Origin: Streptomyces coeruleorubidus | GTDB lineage: Bacteria; Actinomycetota; Actinomycetes; Streptomycetales; Streptomycetaceae | Assembly: GCF_008705135.1 (NCBI RefSeq) | Contig: NZ_CP023694.1 | Coordinates: forward strand, 7,849,001-7,913,000 | Reading direction: 5' to 3' | Length of the DNA: 64,000 nt | In this document: in pieces, positions 7,698 to 17,347 of the stretch | How the letters are laid out: each line of letters begins with the position of its first letter | Numbering within the stretch: position 1 is the first letter of the stretch | Notes under the pieces: generated by a model | Told to the model about the DNA's origin: nothing | What the model saw: only the letters and a program-made list of their open reading frames with translations | The model's database searches: none | Translations under genes and position numbers: made by a program

Positions 7698-8710
7698 CGC
7701 AGCCCGTCTCCCCGCCGCGGGACAGCACCGACAAGGTGCCCGAGGCCCAGCCCCCCGCCTGGCGCGGCCTGATGGCCCGCGCCGACGTCCGCACCCTCTC
7801 CCTGCTCGGCGTGCTCGCCGTGCTGATCCTCGTCGGCGGCATCACCAAGCCCGACGAGTTCCTCGACACCCGCAACCTGCAACTGGTCCTCACCCAGGCC
7901 TCCGTGGTCGGCGTCGTCACCGTCGGCATGACCTTCGTCATCATCTCCGGCGGCATCGACCTGTCGGTCGGCGCGATCGTCGCGCTCGCCTCGGTGTGGG
8001 CGACCACGGTCGCCACCCAGGAGTACGGCTTCGCCGGCATCCTCTTCACGGCGCTGATCGTCGGAGTCGGCTGCGGCCTGGTCAACGGGGTGCTCATCGC
8101 CTACGGCGCGATGGTGCCGTTCATCGCCACCCTCGCCATGCTGGCCTCCGCCCGCGGCCTCGCGCTCCAGATCACCGACGGCAAGACGCAGATCGTGACC
8201 GTGCCGTCCGTTCTCGACCTGGGCGAACGCGATGCCTACGTCCTCGGCATCCCGCCCCTGGTCCTGGTCTTCGCGGTCGTGACCGTCATCGGCTGGCTGG
8301 TGCTCAACCGCACCACCTTCGGCCGCCGCACGGTCGCCGTCGGCGGCAACCCGGAGGCCGCCCGCCTCGCCGGCATCGACGTCCGCCGCCAGCGGCTCTA
8401 CCTCTACCTGCTGTCCGGGCTGTGCTGCGGCATCGCCGCCTTCCTGCTGATCGTCCTGTCCGGCTCCGGACAGAACACCAACGGCAACCTCTACGAACTC
8501 GACGCCATCGCCGCCGCGATCATCGGCGGCACCCTGCTCACCGGCGGCCGCGGCACCATCACAGGCTCCGTCCTCGGCGTCCTGATCTTCTTCACGATCA
8601 CCAACATCTTCGCCCTGAACAACCTGCAGAGCGACGTCCAGCAGATCGCCAAGGGCGCGATCATCGTCGCCGCCGTGCTGGTCCAGCGCCGTACCGCGAG
8701 CACGACCTGA
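7694..8710 (+). CDS. sugar ABC transporter permease (RbsC/CUT2 type)
   Basis: Integral membrane permease of 338 residues with about 8-10 hydrophobic segments. Family landmarks are GMTFVIISGGIDLSVGAIVAL (residues ~77-97), VNGVLIAYGAMVPFIATLAM and the near C-terminal AIIGGTLLTGGRGTITGSVLG. It starts with ATG overlapping the TGA of the ATPase gene by four bases. The N-terminal ~35 residues are hydrophilic and Pro-rich. It forms the membrane channel with the two-domain ATPase and receives sugar from the lipoprotein encoded 17 bases downstream. The exact sugar cannot be read from the permease. Confidence 0.95.
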   Translation: MTQPVSPPRDSTDKVPEAQPPAWRGLMARADVRTLSLLGVLAVLILVGGITKPDEFLDTRNLQLVLTQASVVGVVTVGMTFVIISGGIDLSVGAIVALASVWATTVATQEYGFAGILFTALIVGVGCGLVNGVLIAYGAMVPFIATLAMLASARGLALQITDGKTQIVTVPSVLDLGERDAYVLGIPPLVLVFAVVTVIGWLVLNRTTFGRRTVAVGGNPEAARLAGIDVRRQRLYLYLLSGLCCGIAAFLLIVLSGSGQNTNGNLYELDAIAAAIIGGTLLTGGRGTITGSVLGVLIFFTITNIFALNNLQSDVQQIAKGAIIVAAVLVQRRTASTT

Positions 8711-8727
8711 GGAAAGGGTTCACCGCC

Positions 8728-9774
8728 ATGACCGAGATCACGAGCCGCAGAGGACTGCTCTTCGGAGCCGCCGCCGTCTCCGCCGGTGCCCTCCTCACGG
8801 GGTGCACGAGCAACGAGCCGTCCGAATCGAAGGACGAGCCGGCGGGCGACAACCAGCCGGCCGCCGACGACAAGCCCGGCAAGCAGGTCACCATCGGCTT
8901 CGCCGGACCGCAGGCCGACCACGGCTGGCTGAACGCCATCAACGACAACGCGAAGAAGCGGGCCGAGAAGTACTCCGACGTCACCCTGGAGATCACCGAG
9001 GGCTCCAACGACACCGCCCAGCAGATCGGCCAGATCGAGACCCTCATCAACAAGAAGGTCGACGTCCTGGTCGTGCTCCCCGCCGACGGCAAGGCCCTCA
9101 CCCAGGTCGGGCTGAAGGCGATGCGCGCGGGCATCCCGGTCGTCAACCTCGACCGCATCTTCAACACCCCGCAGGCGTACCGCTGCTGGATCGGCGGCGA
9201 CAACTACGGCATGGGCCTCAACGCCGGCCACTACATCGGCGAGAAGCTCAAGGGCAAGTCGAACGCCCGCGTCATCGAACTCGCCGGCCTGGACAACCTG
9301 GAGCTGACCAAGCAGCGCACCCAGGGCTTCGACGACGCCCTGAAGAACTACCCCAACATCAAGAAGGTCGCCCGGCAGGCCGCCGAGTTCACCGTCGAAT
9401 CCGGGCAGGCCAAGATGGCCCAGCTGCTCCAGGCCCAGTCGAAGTTCGACGCGCTGTGGAACCACGACGACGACCAGGGCGTGGGCGCGCTGCGCGCCAT
9501 CGAGCAGGCCGGGCGCGACGACTTCCTGATGGTCGGCGGCGCGGGCGCCCTGTCCGCCTTCCAGGCCATCAAGCAGGACAACGGCGTGCTGAAGGCGACC
9601 GTCCTCTACCCGCCGACCATGGCCGCCTCCGCGATCGACCTCGCCCGCGCCCTCGGCCAGGGCAAGGGCATCGGCGGCATGGCCGAGTTCGAGATCCCGG
9701 CGTCCATCACGCTCTACTCGGCCGTCGTCGACAAGACCAACGTCGACCAGTACATGCCCACCGGCTTCCGGTGA
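8728..9774 (+). CDS. sugar ABC transporter substrate-binding lipoprotein (RbsB-like)
   Basis: Extracytoplasmic sugar receptor of 348 residues. The N-terminus MTEITSRRGLLFGAAAVSAG leads to the lipobox LLTGC with a twin-arginine pair (SRRGLLFG), so export is probably by Tat followed by lipidation at the Cys near residue 26. After a charged linker the periplasmic-binding-protein type 1 domain begins at QVTIGFAGPQADHGWLNAIN and includes LINKKVDVLVVLPADGKALT and IPVVNLDR, typical of ribose/xylose/inositol binders. Start at 8728 follows AGGAAAGGG. Third gene of the transporter operon. Confidence 0.94.
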   Translation: MTEITSRRGLLFGAAAVSAGALLTGCTSNEPSESKDEPAGDNQPAADDKPGKQVTIGFAGPQADHGWLNAINDNAKKRAEKYSDVTLEITEGSNDTAQQIGQIETLINKKVDVLVVLPADGKALTQVGLKAMRAGIPVVNLDRIFNTPQAYRCWIGGDNYGMGLNAGHYIGEKLKGKSNARVIELAGLDNLELTKQRTQGFDDALKNYPNIKKVARQAAEFTVESGQAKMAQLLQAQSKFDALWNHDDDQGVGALRAIEQAGRDDFLMVGGAGALSAFQAIKQDNGVLKATVLYPPTMAASAIDLARALGQGKGIGGMAEFEIPASITLYSAVVDKTNVDQYMPTGFR

Positions 9775-9833
9775 CCGGTTCCGCCCGCACCCCCCACGTG
9801 CGCCACCCCGACCAGGACGAGGAGGACACCCGT

Positions 9834-11045
9834 ATGGGACAGCCGCAGCAGCAGTCAGATGGGACCGAGGCAGGCAAGCCACCCCTGCGCGTCGGGATGG
9901 TGGGCTACGCCTTCATGGGCGCCGCCCACTCCCAGGGCTGGCGCACCGCGGGCCGTGTCTTCGACCTGCCGCTGAACCCCGTGCAGACCGCGATCTGCGG
10001 CCGGGACGCCACCGCCGTGCGGGCGGCGGCCGACCGCCACGGCTGGGCGTCCACCGAGACCGACTGGCGCGCCCTCGTCGAACGCGACGACGTCGACCTC
10101 GTCGACATCTGCACCCCCGGCGACAGCCACGCCGAGATCGCCCTCGCCGCCCTCGCGGCCGGCAAGCACGTCCTGTGCGAGAAGCCCCTCGCCAACACCG
10201 TCGAGGAAGCCACCACGATGGTGCGGGCCGCCGAAGAGGCCTACCGGCGCGGCCAGGTGGCGATGGTCGGCTTCAACTACCGCCGGGTGCCGGCCACCGC
10301 CCTGGCCCGCCGCATGGTCGCCGAGGGCCGCCTGGGCAGGCTCCGGCACGTCCGCGTGACATACCTCCAGGACTGGCTGGTGGACCCCGAGTTCCCGCTG
10401 ACCTGGCGGCTGCGCAAGGAACAGGCCGGCTCCGGCTCGCTCGGCGATCTGGGCGCGCACATCATCGACCTCGCGCAGTACCTGGTCGGGGAGCGGCTGG
10501 CGGGCGTCTCCGCACTGACGGAGACCTTCGTACGTCAGCGGCCCCTGCCCACCGGCGCGTCCAGCGGCCTCTCCGCCGTCTCGGCCGCCGGCACGGGGGA
10601 GGTCACCGTGGACGACGCCGCCCTGTTCACGGCCCGCTTCCCCTCCGGCGCCCTCGCCTCCTTCGAGGCCACCCGCTACGCCACCGGCCGCAAGAACGCC
10701 CTGCGCATCGAACTCAACGGGGAGCGCGGGTCGCTCGCCTTCGACCTGGAGCGGCTCAACGAGCTGTCCTTCCACGACGGCACCGCGCCCGGGGCGGAGG
10801 CGGGCTTCCGCCGCATCCTCGTCACCGAACCCGACCACCCCTACCTGGACGCCTGGTGGCCGCCGGGCCACGGTCTCGGCTACGAGCACACCTTCGTCCA
10901 CCAGGCCCGCGACCTCGTCCACGCCATCGCCGAGGGCCGCCGCCCCGAACCCTCCTTCGCCGACGGGCTCCAGGTGCAGTGCGTGCTCGCGGCGGTGGAG
11001 GAGAGCGCCGAGAAGAACTCCGTCTACACGCCGATCGCGGTCTGA
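9834..11045 (+). CDS. Gfo/Idh/MocA-family oxidoreductase
   Basis: NAD(P)-dependent sugar or cyclitol dehydrogenase, 403 residues. The Rossmann motif is VGMVGYAFMGAAHSQGW near the N-terminus, and the family active-site segment CEKPLANTVEEA follows. A later SGSLGDLGAHIIDLAQYL matches the sugar-binding alpha/beta domain with its catalytic D..H pair. Start at 9834 has GAGGAGG upstream. It follows the binding protein in the transporter operon and precedes a TIM-barrel isomerase; that trio typically oxidises or rearranges an imported sugar, for example at C3 of a glycoside. The family is sure and the substrate is unknown. Confidence 0.93.
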   Translation: MGQPQQQSDGTEAGKPPLRVGMVGYAFMGAAHSQGWRTAGRVFDLPLNPVQTAICGRDATAVRAAADRHGWASTETDWRALVERDDVDLVDICTPGDSHAEIALAALAAGKHVLCEKPLANTVEEATTMVRAAEEAYRRGQVAMVGFNYRRVPATALARRMVAEGRLGRLRHVRVTYLQDWLVDPEFPLTWRLRKEQAGSGSLGDLGAHIIDLAQYLVGERLAGVSALTETFVRQRPLPTGASSGLSAVSAAGTGEVTVDDAALFTARFPSGALASFEATRYATGRKNALRIELNGERGSLAFDLERLNELSFHDGTAPGAEAGFRRILVTEPDHPYLDAWWPPGHGLGYEHTFVHQARDLVHAIAEGRRPEPSFADGLQVQCVLAAVEESAEKNSVYTPIAV

Positions 11046-11059
11046 GGAGGCTGACGCGC

Positions 11060-12058
11060 ATGCCGCGTACGTTCACGCTGTTCACCGGCCAGTGGGCGGA
11101 CCTGCCGCTGGAAGAGGTCTGCCGGCTCGCCCGCGACTTCGGCTACGACGGGCTGGAACTCGCCTGCTGGGGCGACCACTTCGAAGTCGACAAGGCGCTC
11201 TCCGACCCGGGGTACCTCGACGGCCGCCGGGCGCTGCTCGACAAGTACGGCCTCAAGTGCTGGGCCATCTCCAACCACCTGGTCGGACAGGCCGTCTGCG
11301 ACGCCATCATCGACGAACGCCACCAGGCGATCGTGCCGGGAGAAGTGTGGGGCGACGGAGACCCGGAAGGGGTCCGGCAGCGGGCGGCGGACCGCGTCAG
11401 GGACACCGCGCGCGCCGCGGCCGCCTTCGGCGTCGACACCGTCATCGGCTTCACCGGCTCCGCCATCTGGCACCTGGTCGCCATGTTCCCGCCCGCCCCC
11501 GACGCCATGATCGAACGCGGCTACCAGGACTTCGCCGACCGCTGGAACCCGATCCTGGACGTCTTCGACGCGGAGGGCGTGCGGTTCGCGCACGAGGTCC
11601 ACCCCAGCGAGATCGCCTACGACTACTGGACCACTCAGAGGGCCCTCGAAGCCGTCGGCCGGCGCCCCGCCTTCGGCCTCAACTTCGACCCGAGCCACTT
11701 CGTGTGGCAGGACCTCGACCCCGTCGGCTTCCTCTGGGACTTCCGCGACCGGATCTACCACGTCGACTGCAAGGAGGCCCGCAAGCGCCTCGACGGACGC
11801 AACGGCCGGCTCGGCTCCCACCTGCCCTGGGGCGACCCCCGGCGCGGCTGGGACTTCGTCTCCGCCGGGCACGGGGACGTCCCCTGGGAGGACGTCTTCC
11901 GGATGCTGCGCTCCATCGACTACCAGGGCCCGATCTCCGTCGAGTGGGAGGACGCCGGCATGGACCGGCTCCAGGGGGCGCCCGAGGCGCTGACCCGCCT
12001 CAAGGCCTTCGACTTCGAGCCGCCCAGCGCGTCCTTCGACGCCGCGTTCAACAGCTGA
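11060..12058 (+). CDS. sugar phosphate isomerase/epimerase (xylose-isomerase-like TIM barrel)
   Basis: 332-residue TIM-barrel protein of the AP-endonuclease-2/xylose-isomerase-like superfamily. Metal-site features visible are HEVHPSEIAYDY (Glu/His on strand 5), FDPSHFVWQ (Asp-x-x-His) and the late strand ISVEWEDAG. It starts 14 bases after the oxidoreductase, with GAGGAGG upstream, and ends the transporter operon. Related proteins isomerise or epimerise keto-sugars or eliminate aglycones from 3-keto-glycosides, which suits the oxidoreductase beside it and the DUF1080-containing secreted protein downstream. Which of these reactions it carries out is not evident from sequence. Confidence 0.88.
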   Translation: MPRTFTLFTGQWADLPLEEVCRLARDFGYDGLELACWGDHFEVDKALSDPGYLDGRRALLDKYGLKCWAISNHLVGQAVCDAIIDERHQAIVPGEVWGDGDPEGVRQRAADRVRDTARAAAAFGVDTVIGFTGSAIWHLVAMFPPAPDAMIERGYQDFADRWNPILDVFDAEGVRFAHEVHPSEIAYDYWTTQRALEAVGRRPAFGLNFDPSHFVWQDLDPVGFLWDFRDRIYHVDCKEARKRLDGRNGRLGSHLPWGDPRRGWDFVSAGHGDVPWEDVFRMLRSIDYQGPISVEWEDAGMDRLQGAPEALTRLKAFDFEPPSASFDAAFNS

Positions 12059-12084
12059 ACCAGGCACCCGGCGCTGGTCGGGAC

Positions 12085-12111
12085 GGGGACCGGTTCCACC
12101 GGCCGGTCCCC
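12085..12111 (+). terminator. hairpin terminator after sugar operon
   Basis: GGGGACCGG (12085-12093) pairs perfectly with CCGGTCCCC (12103-12111) over a nine-base loop, 27 bases after the isomerase stop. There is no U-tract, as is common in high-GC actinobacteria. Confidence 0.6.
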
Positions 12112-12321
12112 TCTCCGACCTGCCCGGATCCTGCTTTGTCCTGTGCTGGGAGAAAGCTCAACCGATCCTGATACAAGGGGTGTTCGCCCCGGACGGACGT
12201 GGTTACCTTCCTTGAAGCGTTCAGGACACACGCACCTCCGGGGTGACGGCGCACCCCGGCGCCCGCACCGCACGTCTTCGCACCCATTCCGTACGGCCCA
12301 TCCCGTTCCCGGAGGGACTTC

Positions 12322-15300
12322 GTGCACAGAACCGGACCAAGAAGCACCCGCACCCCCAGAGGCCCCAGGCTTCGCACCGCCGTCGCCCTGTTCACCGGCC
12401 TGCTCCTGGCCGTGGGCACCCCGGCCACCGTCGCCGGAGCCCAACCCGGCCTAGCGGAACAGGACGAACCGGCAGCCGCAGAAGGCCAGTTCCAGCAGGT
12501 GCCGCTCGCCAAGGGCGAACCCGAGACGGGCGAGCCGATGTCGCTCGCCGTGCTCCCGGACCGCAGCGTCCTGCACACCTCGCGCGACGGCACGCTGCGC
12601 CTCACCGACCAGGGCGGCGTCACCAAGGTCGCCGGCAAGATCCCGGTCTACAGCCACGACGAGGAAGGCCTCCAGGGCGTCGGCATCGACCCGGACTTCA
12701 AGAACAACCGGGCGATCTACCTCTACTACGCCCCGCCGCTCGACACCCCCGCGGGCGACGCCCCGGAGACCGGCACCGCCGAGGACTTCAAGAAGTTCGA
12801 CGGCGTCAACCGCCTCTCCCGCTTCGTCCTCAAGGCCAACGGCACGCTGGACATGGCCAGCGAGAAGAAGGTCCTCGACGTAGCGGCCTCCCGCGGCACC
12901 TGCTGCCACGTCGGCGGCGACATCGACTTCGACGCGGACGGGAACCTCTACCTGTCGACCGGCGACGACACCAACCCCTTCGCCTCCGACGGCTACACGC
13001 CGATCGACGACCGTGAGGGCCGCAACCCGGCCTTCGACGCCCGCCGCAGCTCCGCCAACACCAACGACCTGCGCGGCAAGATCCTCCGCATCAAGGTCGC
13101 CGAGGACGGCTCGTACACCGTCCCGGAGGGCAACCTCTTCGCCCCCGGCACCGAGAAGACCCGTCCCGAGATCTACGCGATGGGCTTCCGCAACCCGTTC
13201 CGGATGAGCGTCGACGACAAGACCGGCATCGTGTACGTCGGCGACTACGGCCCCGACGCGGGCGCCGCCGACCCCAAGCGCGGCCCGGCAGGGCAGGTCG
13301 AGTTCGCCAAGGTGACCAAGGCGGCCAACTTCGGCTGGCCGTTCTGCACGGGCAACAACGACGCCTACGTCGACTACGACTTCGCCACCAAGGAATCCGG
13401 CGAGAAGTTCGACTGTGACGCCCCGAAGAACACCTCGCCGTACAACACGGGCCTGGTCGACCTGCCGCCCGCGCAGGCCGCCTGGATCCCGTACGACGGC
13501 GGCTCCCTGCCCGAGTTCGGCGACGGCTCCGAGTCCCCGATGGCCGGCCCGGTCTACCGCTACGACCCCGAGCTCGACTCCAGTGTGAAGTTCCCCGAGG
13601 CGTACGACGGCGACTTCTTCGCGGGTGAGTTCGGCCGCCGCTGGATCAAGCGGATCGAGCAGAACGACGACGGCTCCGTGGCGAAGATCAACGACTTCCC
13701 GTGGACCGGCACCCAGATCATGGACATGGAGTTCGGCCCCGACGGCGCGCTCTACGTCCTCGACTACGGCGTCTCCTGGTTCCAGGGCGACGAGAACTCC
13801 GCGCTGTACCGGATCGAGAACGCCGAGGACGGCTTCTCGCCGATCGCCGAGGTGAGCGCCGACAAGACGTCCGGGGCGGCCGGCCTGAAGGTCAAGTTCA
13901 CCGGCTCCGCCAAGGACGCCGACTCCCCGGACCTCACCTACAGCTGGGACTTCGGCGACGGCACCAAGGGCGAGGGCCTCAACCCCACCCACAAGTACAA
14001 GAAGGTCGGCACCTACAGCGCCACCTTCACCGCGAAGGACCCCGAGGGCAACACCGGCAACGCCAGCGTCCGGATCGTGGTCGGCAACACCGAGCCCAAG
14101 GTGCGGATCGACGTCCCCGGCAACGGCACCCTGGCCGAATTCGGCAAGCCAGTCCCGTTCAAGGTGACCGTCACCGACCCTGAGGAGACCATCGACTGCT
14201 CCAAGGTCAAGGTCGTCTACAGCCTCGGCCACGACTCCCACGCCCACGAGCTGACCAGCGAGATGGGCTGCGAGGGCACCCTGAAGCCGCCCCCCGGTGA
14301 CGGCGGCCACGACCCCAACGCCGACATCTACGGCGTCGTCGGCGCCAGCTACACCGACGGCGGGGCGAACGGCCAGGAGGCCCTGACCGGCACCGCCCGC
14401 ACCGTCCTCCAGCCGCTGCACCGCCAGGGCGAGCACTTCACCACCCAGTCGGGCGTGTCGGTGATCGAGAAGACCGGCGCCAACGGCGGCAAGACCGTCG
14501 GTGACATCAACGACGGCGACTGGATCTCCTTCAGCCCCTACCGGTTCGACGGACAGAAGAAGATGACCGTGCGGGCCTCCTCCGGCGGCGCGGGCGGCTT
14601 CATCGAGCTGCGCACCGGCTCGCCCGACGGTCCGCTGCACGGATCGGCGTACATCCCGCCGACCGGCGGCTGGGAGACCTTCCAGAACGTCGACGTGCCG
14701 CTGCGGTCGCTCCCCAAGAAGACCACGGACATCTACCTGGTCTTCAAGGGCGGGGAGGGCGCGCTGTACGACGTGGACGACTTCGAGTTCTCCAAGGAGC
14801 CGTTCAAGGGCGGCAAGAAGGTCCTGGTCTTCTCCAGGACCGCGGGCTTCCGCCACGACTCCATCCCGGCCGGCATCGCCGCGCTGAAGGAGCTCGGCGG
14901 ACCGGCCGGCATCACGGTCGACGCCACCGAGGAGGCGAAGCAGTTCACGACGGCCAACCTCGCCAAGTACGACGCGGTGGCCTTCCTGTCCACCACCGGT
15001 GACGTCCTCGACGCCGAGCAGCAGAAGGCGTTCGAGAACTACGTGAAGAACGGCGGCGGCTACATGGGCATCCACGCCGCCGCCGACACCGAGTACGACT
15101 GGGAGTTCTACGGCGGCCTCGTCGGCGCCTACTTCGACTCGCACCCGGCCATCCAGAAGGCCACCGTCCGCGTCGAGGACCACGACCACCCGTCGACCGC
15201 GCACCTGGGCGACGCCTGGGAGCGCACCGACGAGTGGTACAACTACCGCACCAACCCGCGCGAGCAGGCCAAGGTCCTCGCCACCCTGGACGAGACCACC

Positions 15301-16044
15301 TACCAGGGCGGCACCATGAAGGGCGACCACCCGATCGCCTGGTGCCAGAGCTACGGCGGCGGCCGGTCCTTCTACACCGGCGGCGGCCACACCAAGGAGT
15401 CCTACGCCGACGAGGCCTTCCGCGCCCACCTGCTCGGCGGCCTGCAGTACGCCACCGGTCAGGTGAAGGCGGACTGCAAGCCGAGCAAGGACTACCGGAA
15501 GATCTTCAACGGCCAGACCCTGGACGGCTGGAAGCAGGCCGGACCCGGCAAGTTCGCCGTCAAGGACGGCGTGATGGAGTCCGAGGGCGGCATGGGTCTG
15601 CTCTGGTACCAGGCCAAGGAACTGAAGTCGTACTCGCTCAAGCTCGACTGGAAGATGCGGGGCGACGACAACTCCGGGATCTTCGTGGGCTTCCCCGCCT
15701 CCGACGACCCCTGGTCCGCGGTGAACAAGGGCTACGAGATCCAGATCGACGCCACGGACGCGGCCGACCGCACCACGGGCTCCGTCTACTCGTTCAAGTC
15801 GGCGAACATCAAGGCCCGTGACCAGGTCCTGCGGCCGCCCGGCCAATGGAACTCCTACGAGATCAAGGTCCAGGGCGAACGCCTCCAGGTGTTCCTCAAC
15901 GGAGTCAAGATCAACGACTTCACCAACAAGGACCCCCAGCGGAGCCTGACCGACGGCTACATCGGCCTCCAGAACCATGGCGCCGATGACCAGGTCTCCT
16001 TCCGCAACATCCAGTTGAAGGAACTGCCCGTCAAGGGCGACTGA
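12322..16044 (+). CDS. secreted multidomain protein: sugar dehydrogenase (GSDH)-PKD-CBM-ThuA-DUF1080
   Basis: Large extracellular protein, 1240 residues, with a Sec-type signal peptide (hydrophobic run AVALFTGLLLAVGTPATVAGA, about residues 20-40). Domains in order: a six-bladed propeller of the glucose/sorbosone (PQQ-type) dehydrogenase family (~60-500, with EEGLQGVGIDPDF, CCHVGGDIDFDADGNLYLSTGD and MGFRNPFRMSVD); a PKD domain (~510-590, YSWDFGDGT); a CBM6-like beta-sandwich (~690-830); a ThuA-like domain (~833-1050, VLVFSRTAGFRHDSIPAGI, YMGIHAAADTEYDWEFYGGL); and a C-terminal DUF1080/3-keto-disaccharide hydrolase domain (~1060-1235, FNGQTLDGWKQAG). GTG start at 12322 after GGAGGG. The ThuA and DUF1080 parts point to 3-keto-glycoside chemistry, matching the uptake operon before it. 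Confidence 0.88.
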   Translation: MHRTGPRSTRTPRGPRLRTAVALFTGLLLAVGTPATVAGAQPGLAEQDEPAAAEGQFQQVPLAKGEPETGEPMSLAVLPDRSVLHTSRDGTLRLTDQGGVTKVAGKIPVYSHDEEGLQGVGIDPDFKNNRAIYLYYAPPLDTPAGDAPETGTAEDFKKFDGVNRLSRFVLKANGTLDMASEKKVLDVAASRGTCCHVGGDIDFDADGNLYLSTGDDTNPFASDGYTPIDDREGRNPAFDARRSSANTNDLRGKILRIKVAEDGSYTVPEGNLFAPGTEKTRPEIYAMGFRNPFRMSVDDKTGIVYVGDYGPDAGAADPKRGPAGQVEFAKVTKAANFGWPFCTGNNDAYVDYDFATKESGEKFDCDAPKNTSPYNTGLVDLPPAQAAWIPYDGGSLPEFGDGSESPMAGPVYRYDPELDSSVKFPEAYDGDFFAGEFGRRWIKRIEQNDDGSVAKINDFPWTGTQIMDMEFGPDGALYVLDYGVSWFQGDENSALYRIENAEDGFSPIAEVSADKTSGAAGLKVKFTGSAKDADSPDLTYSWDFGDGTKGEGLNPTHKYKKVGTYSATFTAKDPEGNTGNASVRIVVGNTEPKVRIDVPGNGTLAEFGKPVPFKVTVTDPEETIDCSKVKVVYSLGHDSHAHELTSEMGCEGTLKPPPGDGGHDPNADIYGVVGASYTDGGANGQEALTGTARTVLQPLHRQGEHFTTQSGVSVIEKTGANGGKTVGDINDGDWISFSPYRFDGQKKMTVRASSGGAGGFIELRTGSPDGPLHGSAYIPPTGGWETFQNVDVPLRSLPKKTTDIYLVFKGGEGALYDVDDFEFSKEPFKGGKKVLVFSRTAGFRHDSIPAGIAALKELGGPAGITVDATEEAKQFTTANLAKYDAVAFLSTTGDVLDAEQQKAFENYVKNGGGYMGIHAAADTEYDWEFYGGLVGAYFDSHPAIQKATVRVEDHDHPSTAHLGDAWERTDEWYNYRTNPREQAKVLATLDETTYQGGTMKGDHPIAWCQSYGGGRSFYTGGGHTKESYADEAFRAHLLGGLQYATGQVKADCKPSKDYRKIFNGQTLDGWKQAGPGKFAVKDGVMESEGGMGLLWYQAKELKSYSLKLDWKMRGDDNSGIFVGFPASDDPWSAVNKGYEIQIDATDAADRTTGSVYSFKSANIKARDQVLRPPGQWNSYEIKVQGERLQVFLNGVKINDFTNKDPQRSLTDGYIGLQNHGADDQVSFRNIQLKELPVKGD

Positions 16045-16046
16045 AC

Positions 16047-16084
16047 GACGGCGGGCGGGGGACGCCGGACCCCCGCCCGCCGTC
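16047..16084 (+). terminator. strong hairpin terminator
   Basis: GACGGCGGGCGGGGG (16047-16061) pairs perfectly over 15 bases with 16070-16084, with an eight-base loop, starting three bases after the stop of the multidomain gene. Confidence 0.85.
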
Positions 16085-16129
16085 TCCTGTCCCTCCCCCC
16101 GGGGTTAGCGCACGTTCAGGAGGCTGCAC

Positions 16130-17347
16130 ATGTCCGCGTCCCTCTCCCGACCGCGTGTGGGGGTGTGGCTGATCGGAGCCCGCGGCTCCGTCGCCACCAC
16201 CGTCGTCACGGGGTGCGCCGCCGTCGCCGCGGGACTGCACCCGCCCACCGGCATGGTGACCGAGACACCGGCGTTCACCGACAGCGGTCTGCCCGCGCTG
16301 TCCGACCTCGTCTTCGGCGGCCATGACACCGTCGACTGCCCCCTGCCCAAACGCGCCGAGACCCTGACCGCCGGCGGCGTCCTCCCGCCGGGCATCGCCA
16401 CGGCCGTCGCCTCCGAACTCGCCGCGGCCGAGCGGGAGATCAGGCCCGGTGGCCCCACTCCCGGGGACACCCGGAGCGAGGCCGAACTGATCACGGCCTT
16501 CGCCGACGACATCCGCGACTTCGTCCACCGCCATGAGCTGGAACGGGCCGTGGTGGTGAACGTCGCCTCCACCGAACCCACCTCCCAGGGGCCCGACGCA
16601 CCGCTGCCGGCCAGCACCCTGTACGCGCTGGCGGCCCTGCGCGCGGGCTGCCCCTACGTCAACTTCACCCCCTCCGAGGGCATGCACCACCCCGCCGCCG
16701 CCCGCGAGGCCGAACGGAGCGGCCTGCCGTACGCCGGCCGCGACGGCAAGACCGGCCAGACCCTCCTGCGCTCGGTGCTCGGCCCCATGTTCGCCCAGCG
16801 GGCGCTGACCGTCCGCGCCTGGTCCGGCACGAACCTGCTCGGCGGCGGCGACGGCGCCGCCCTGGCCGACCCGGCCGCCGCGGCGGCCAAGAACGCCGGC
16901 AAGGAACGGGTCCTCACCGACACCCTCGGCACCACCCCCCAGGGCGAGACCCACATCGACGACGTCCCCGCCCTCGGCGACTGGAAGACCGCCTGGGACC
17001 ACATCGCCTTCGACGGCTTCCTCGGCACCCGCATGATCCTCCAGACCACCTGGCAGGGCTGCGACTCCGCCCTGGCCGCACCCCTCGTCCTCGACCTCGC
17101 CCGGCTGACCGCCCGTGCCCACGAGTCGGGCCTGTCCGGCCCGCTCGACGCCCTCGCCTTCTACTTCAAGGACCCGGTGGGGGACGCGCCCTCGGGCCTG
17201 GCCGACCAGTACGAGGCACTGACCGGCTTCGCCCGGAGCCTTCGGGAGGCGGGGCCGGGGGAGGGCACGGGCCTCCGGCAGGGCGCCGGAGAGGGCCGCG
17301 AGCTCGGCCTCGAGGAGCGGACCAACGGGATGGGGGACCTCCGGTGA
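16130..17347 (+). CDS. inositol-3-phosphate synthase-like protein at head of Ebo-type cluster
   Basis: 405-residue member of the myo-inositol-1-phosphate synthase family, which cyclises glucose 6-phosphate with bound NAD. Visible hallmarks are the NAD motif VWLIGARGSVATTVV, the segment VVNVASTEPTS, YVNFTPSEGMHHP, the active-site GRDGKTGQTLLRSVLGPMFA and WSGTNLLGGGDG, and HIAFDGFLGTRM. Start at 16130 has CAGGAGG upstream. The stop overlaps the next start (GTGA). It begins a chain of translationally coupled Ebo-type genes, where other bacteria have EboD, a 3-dehydroquinate-synthase-like sugar-phosphate cyclase. Being NAD-dependent cyclases in both cases, one may replace the other; this is inference. 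A plain housekeeping inositol synthase is the alternative. Confidence 0.87.
   Translation: MSASLSRPRVGVWLIGARGSVATTVVTGCAAVAAGLHPPTGMVTETPAFTDSGLPALSDLVFGGHDTVDCPLPKRAETLTAGGVLPPGIATAVASELAAAEREIRPGGPTPGDTRSEAELITAFADDIRDFVHRHELERAVVVNVASTEPTSQGPDAPLPASTLYALAALRAGCPYVNFTPSEGMHHPAAAREAERSGLPYAGRDGKTGQTLLRSVLGPMFAQRALTVRAWSGTNLLGGGDGAALADPAAAAAKNAGKERVLTDTLGTTPQGETHIDDVPALGDWKTAWDHIAFDGFLGTRMILQTTWQGCDSALAAPLVLDLARLTARAHESGLSGPLDALAFYFKDPVGDAPSGLADQYEALTGFARSLREAGPGEGTGLRQGAGEGRELGLEERTNGMGDLR

Noticed and set aside
12451..15978. A 1175-codon open frame antisense to the five-domain secreted protein
   Set aside because: Its composition (Val, Gly, Asp, Arg-rich with no domain pattern) is what the complement of a GC-biased gene gives; the plus strand carries clear domains and a signal peptide.
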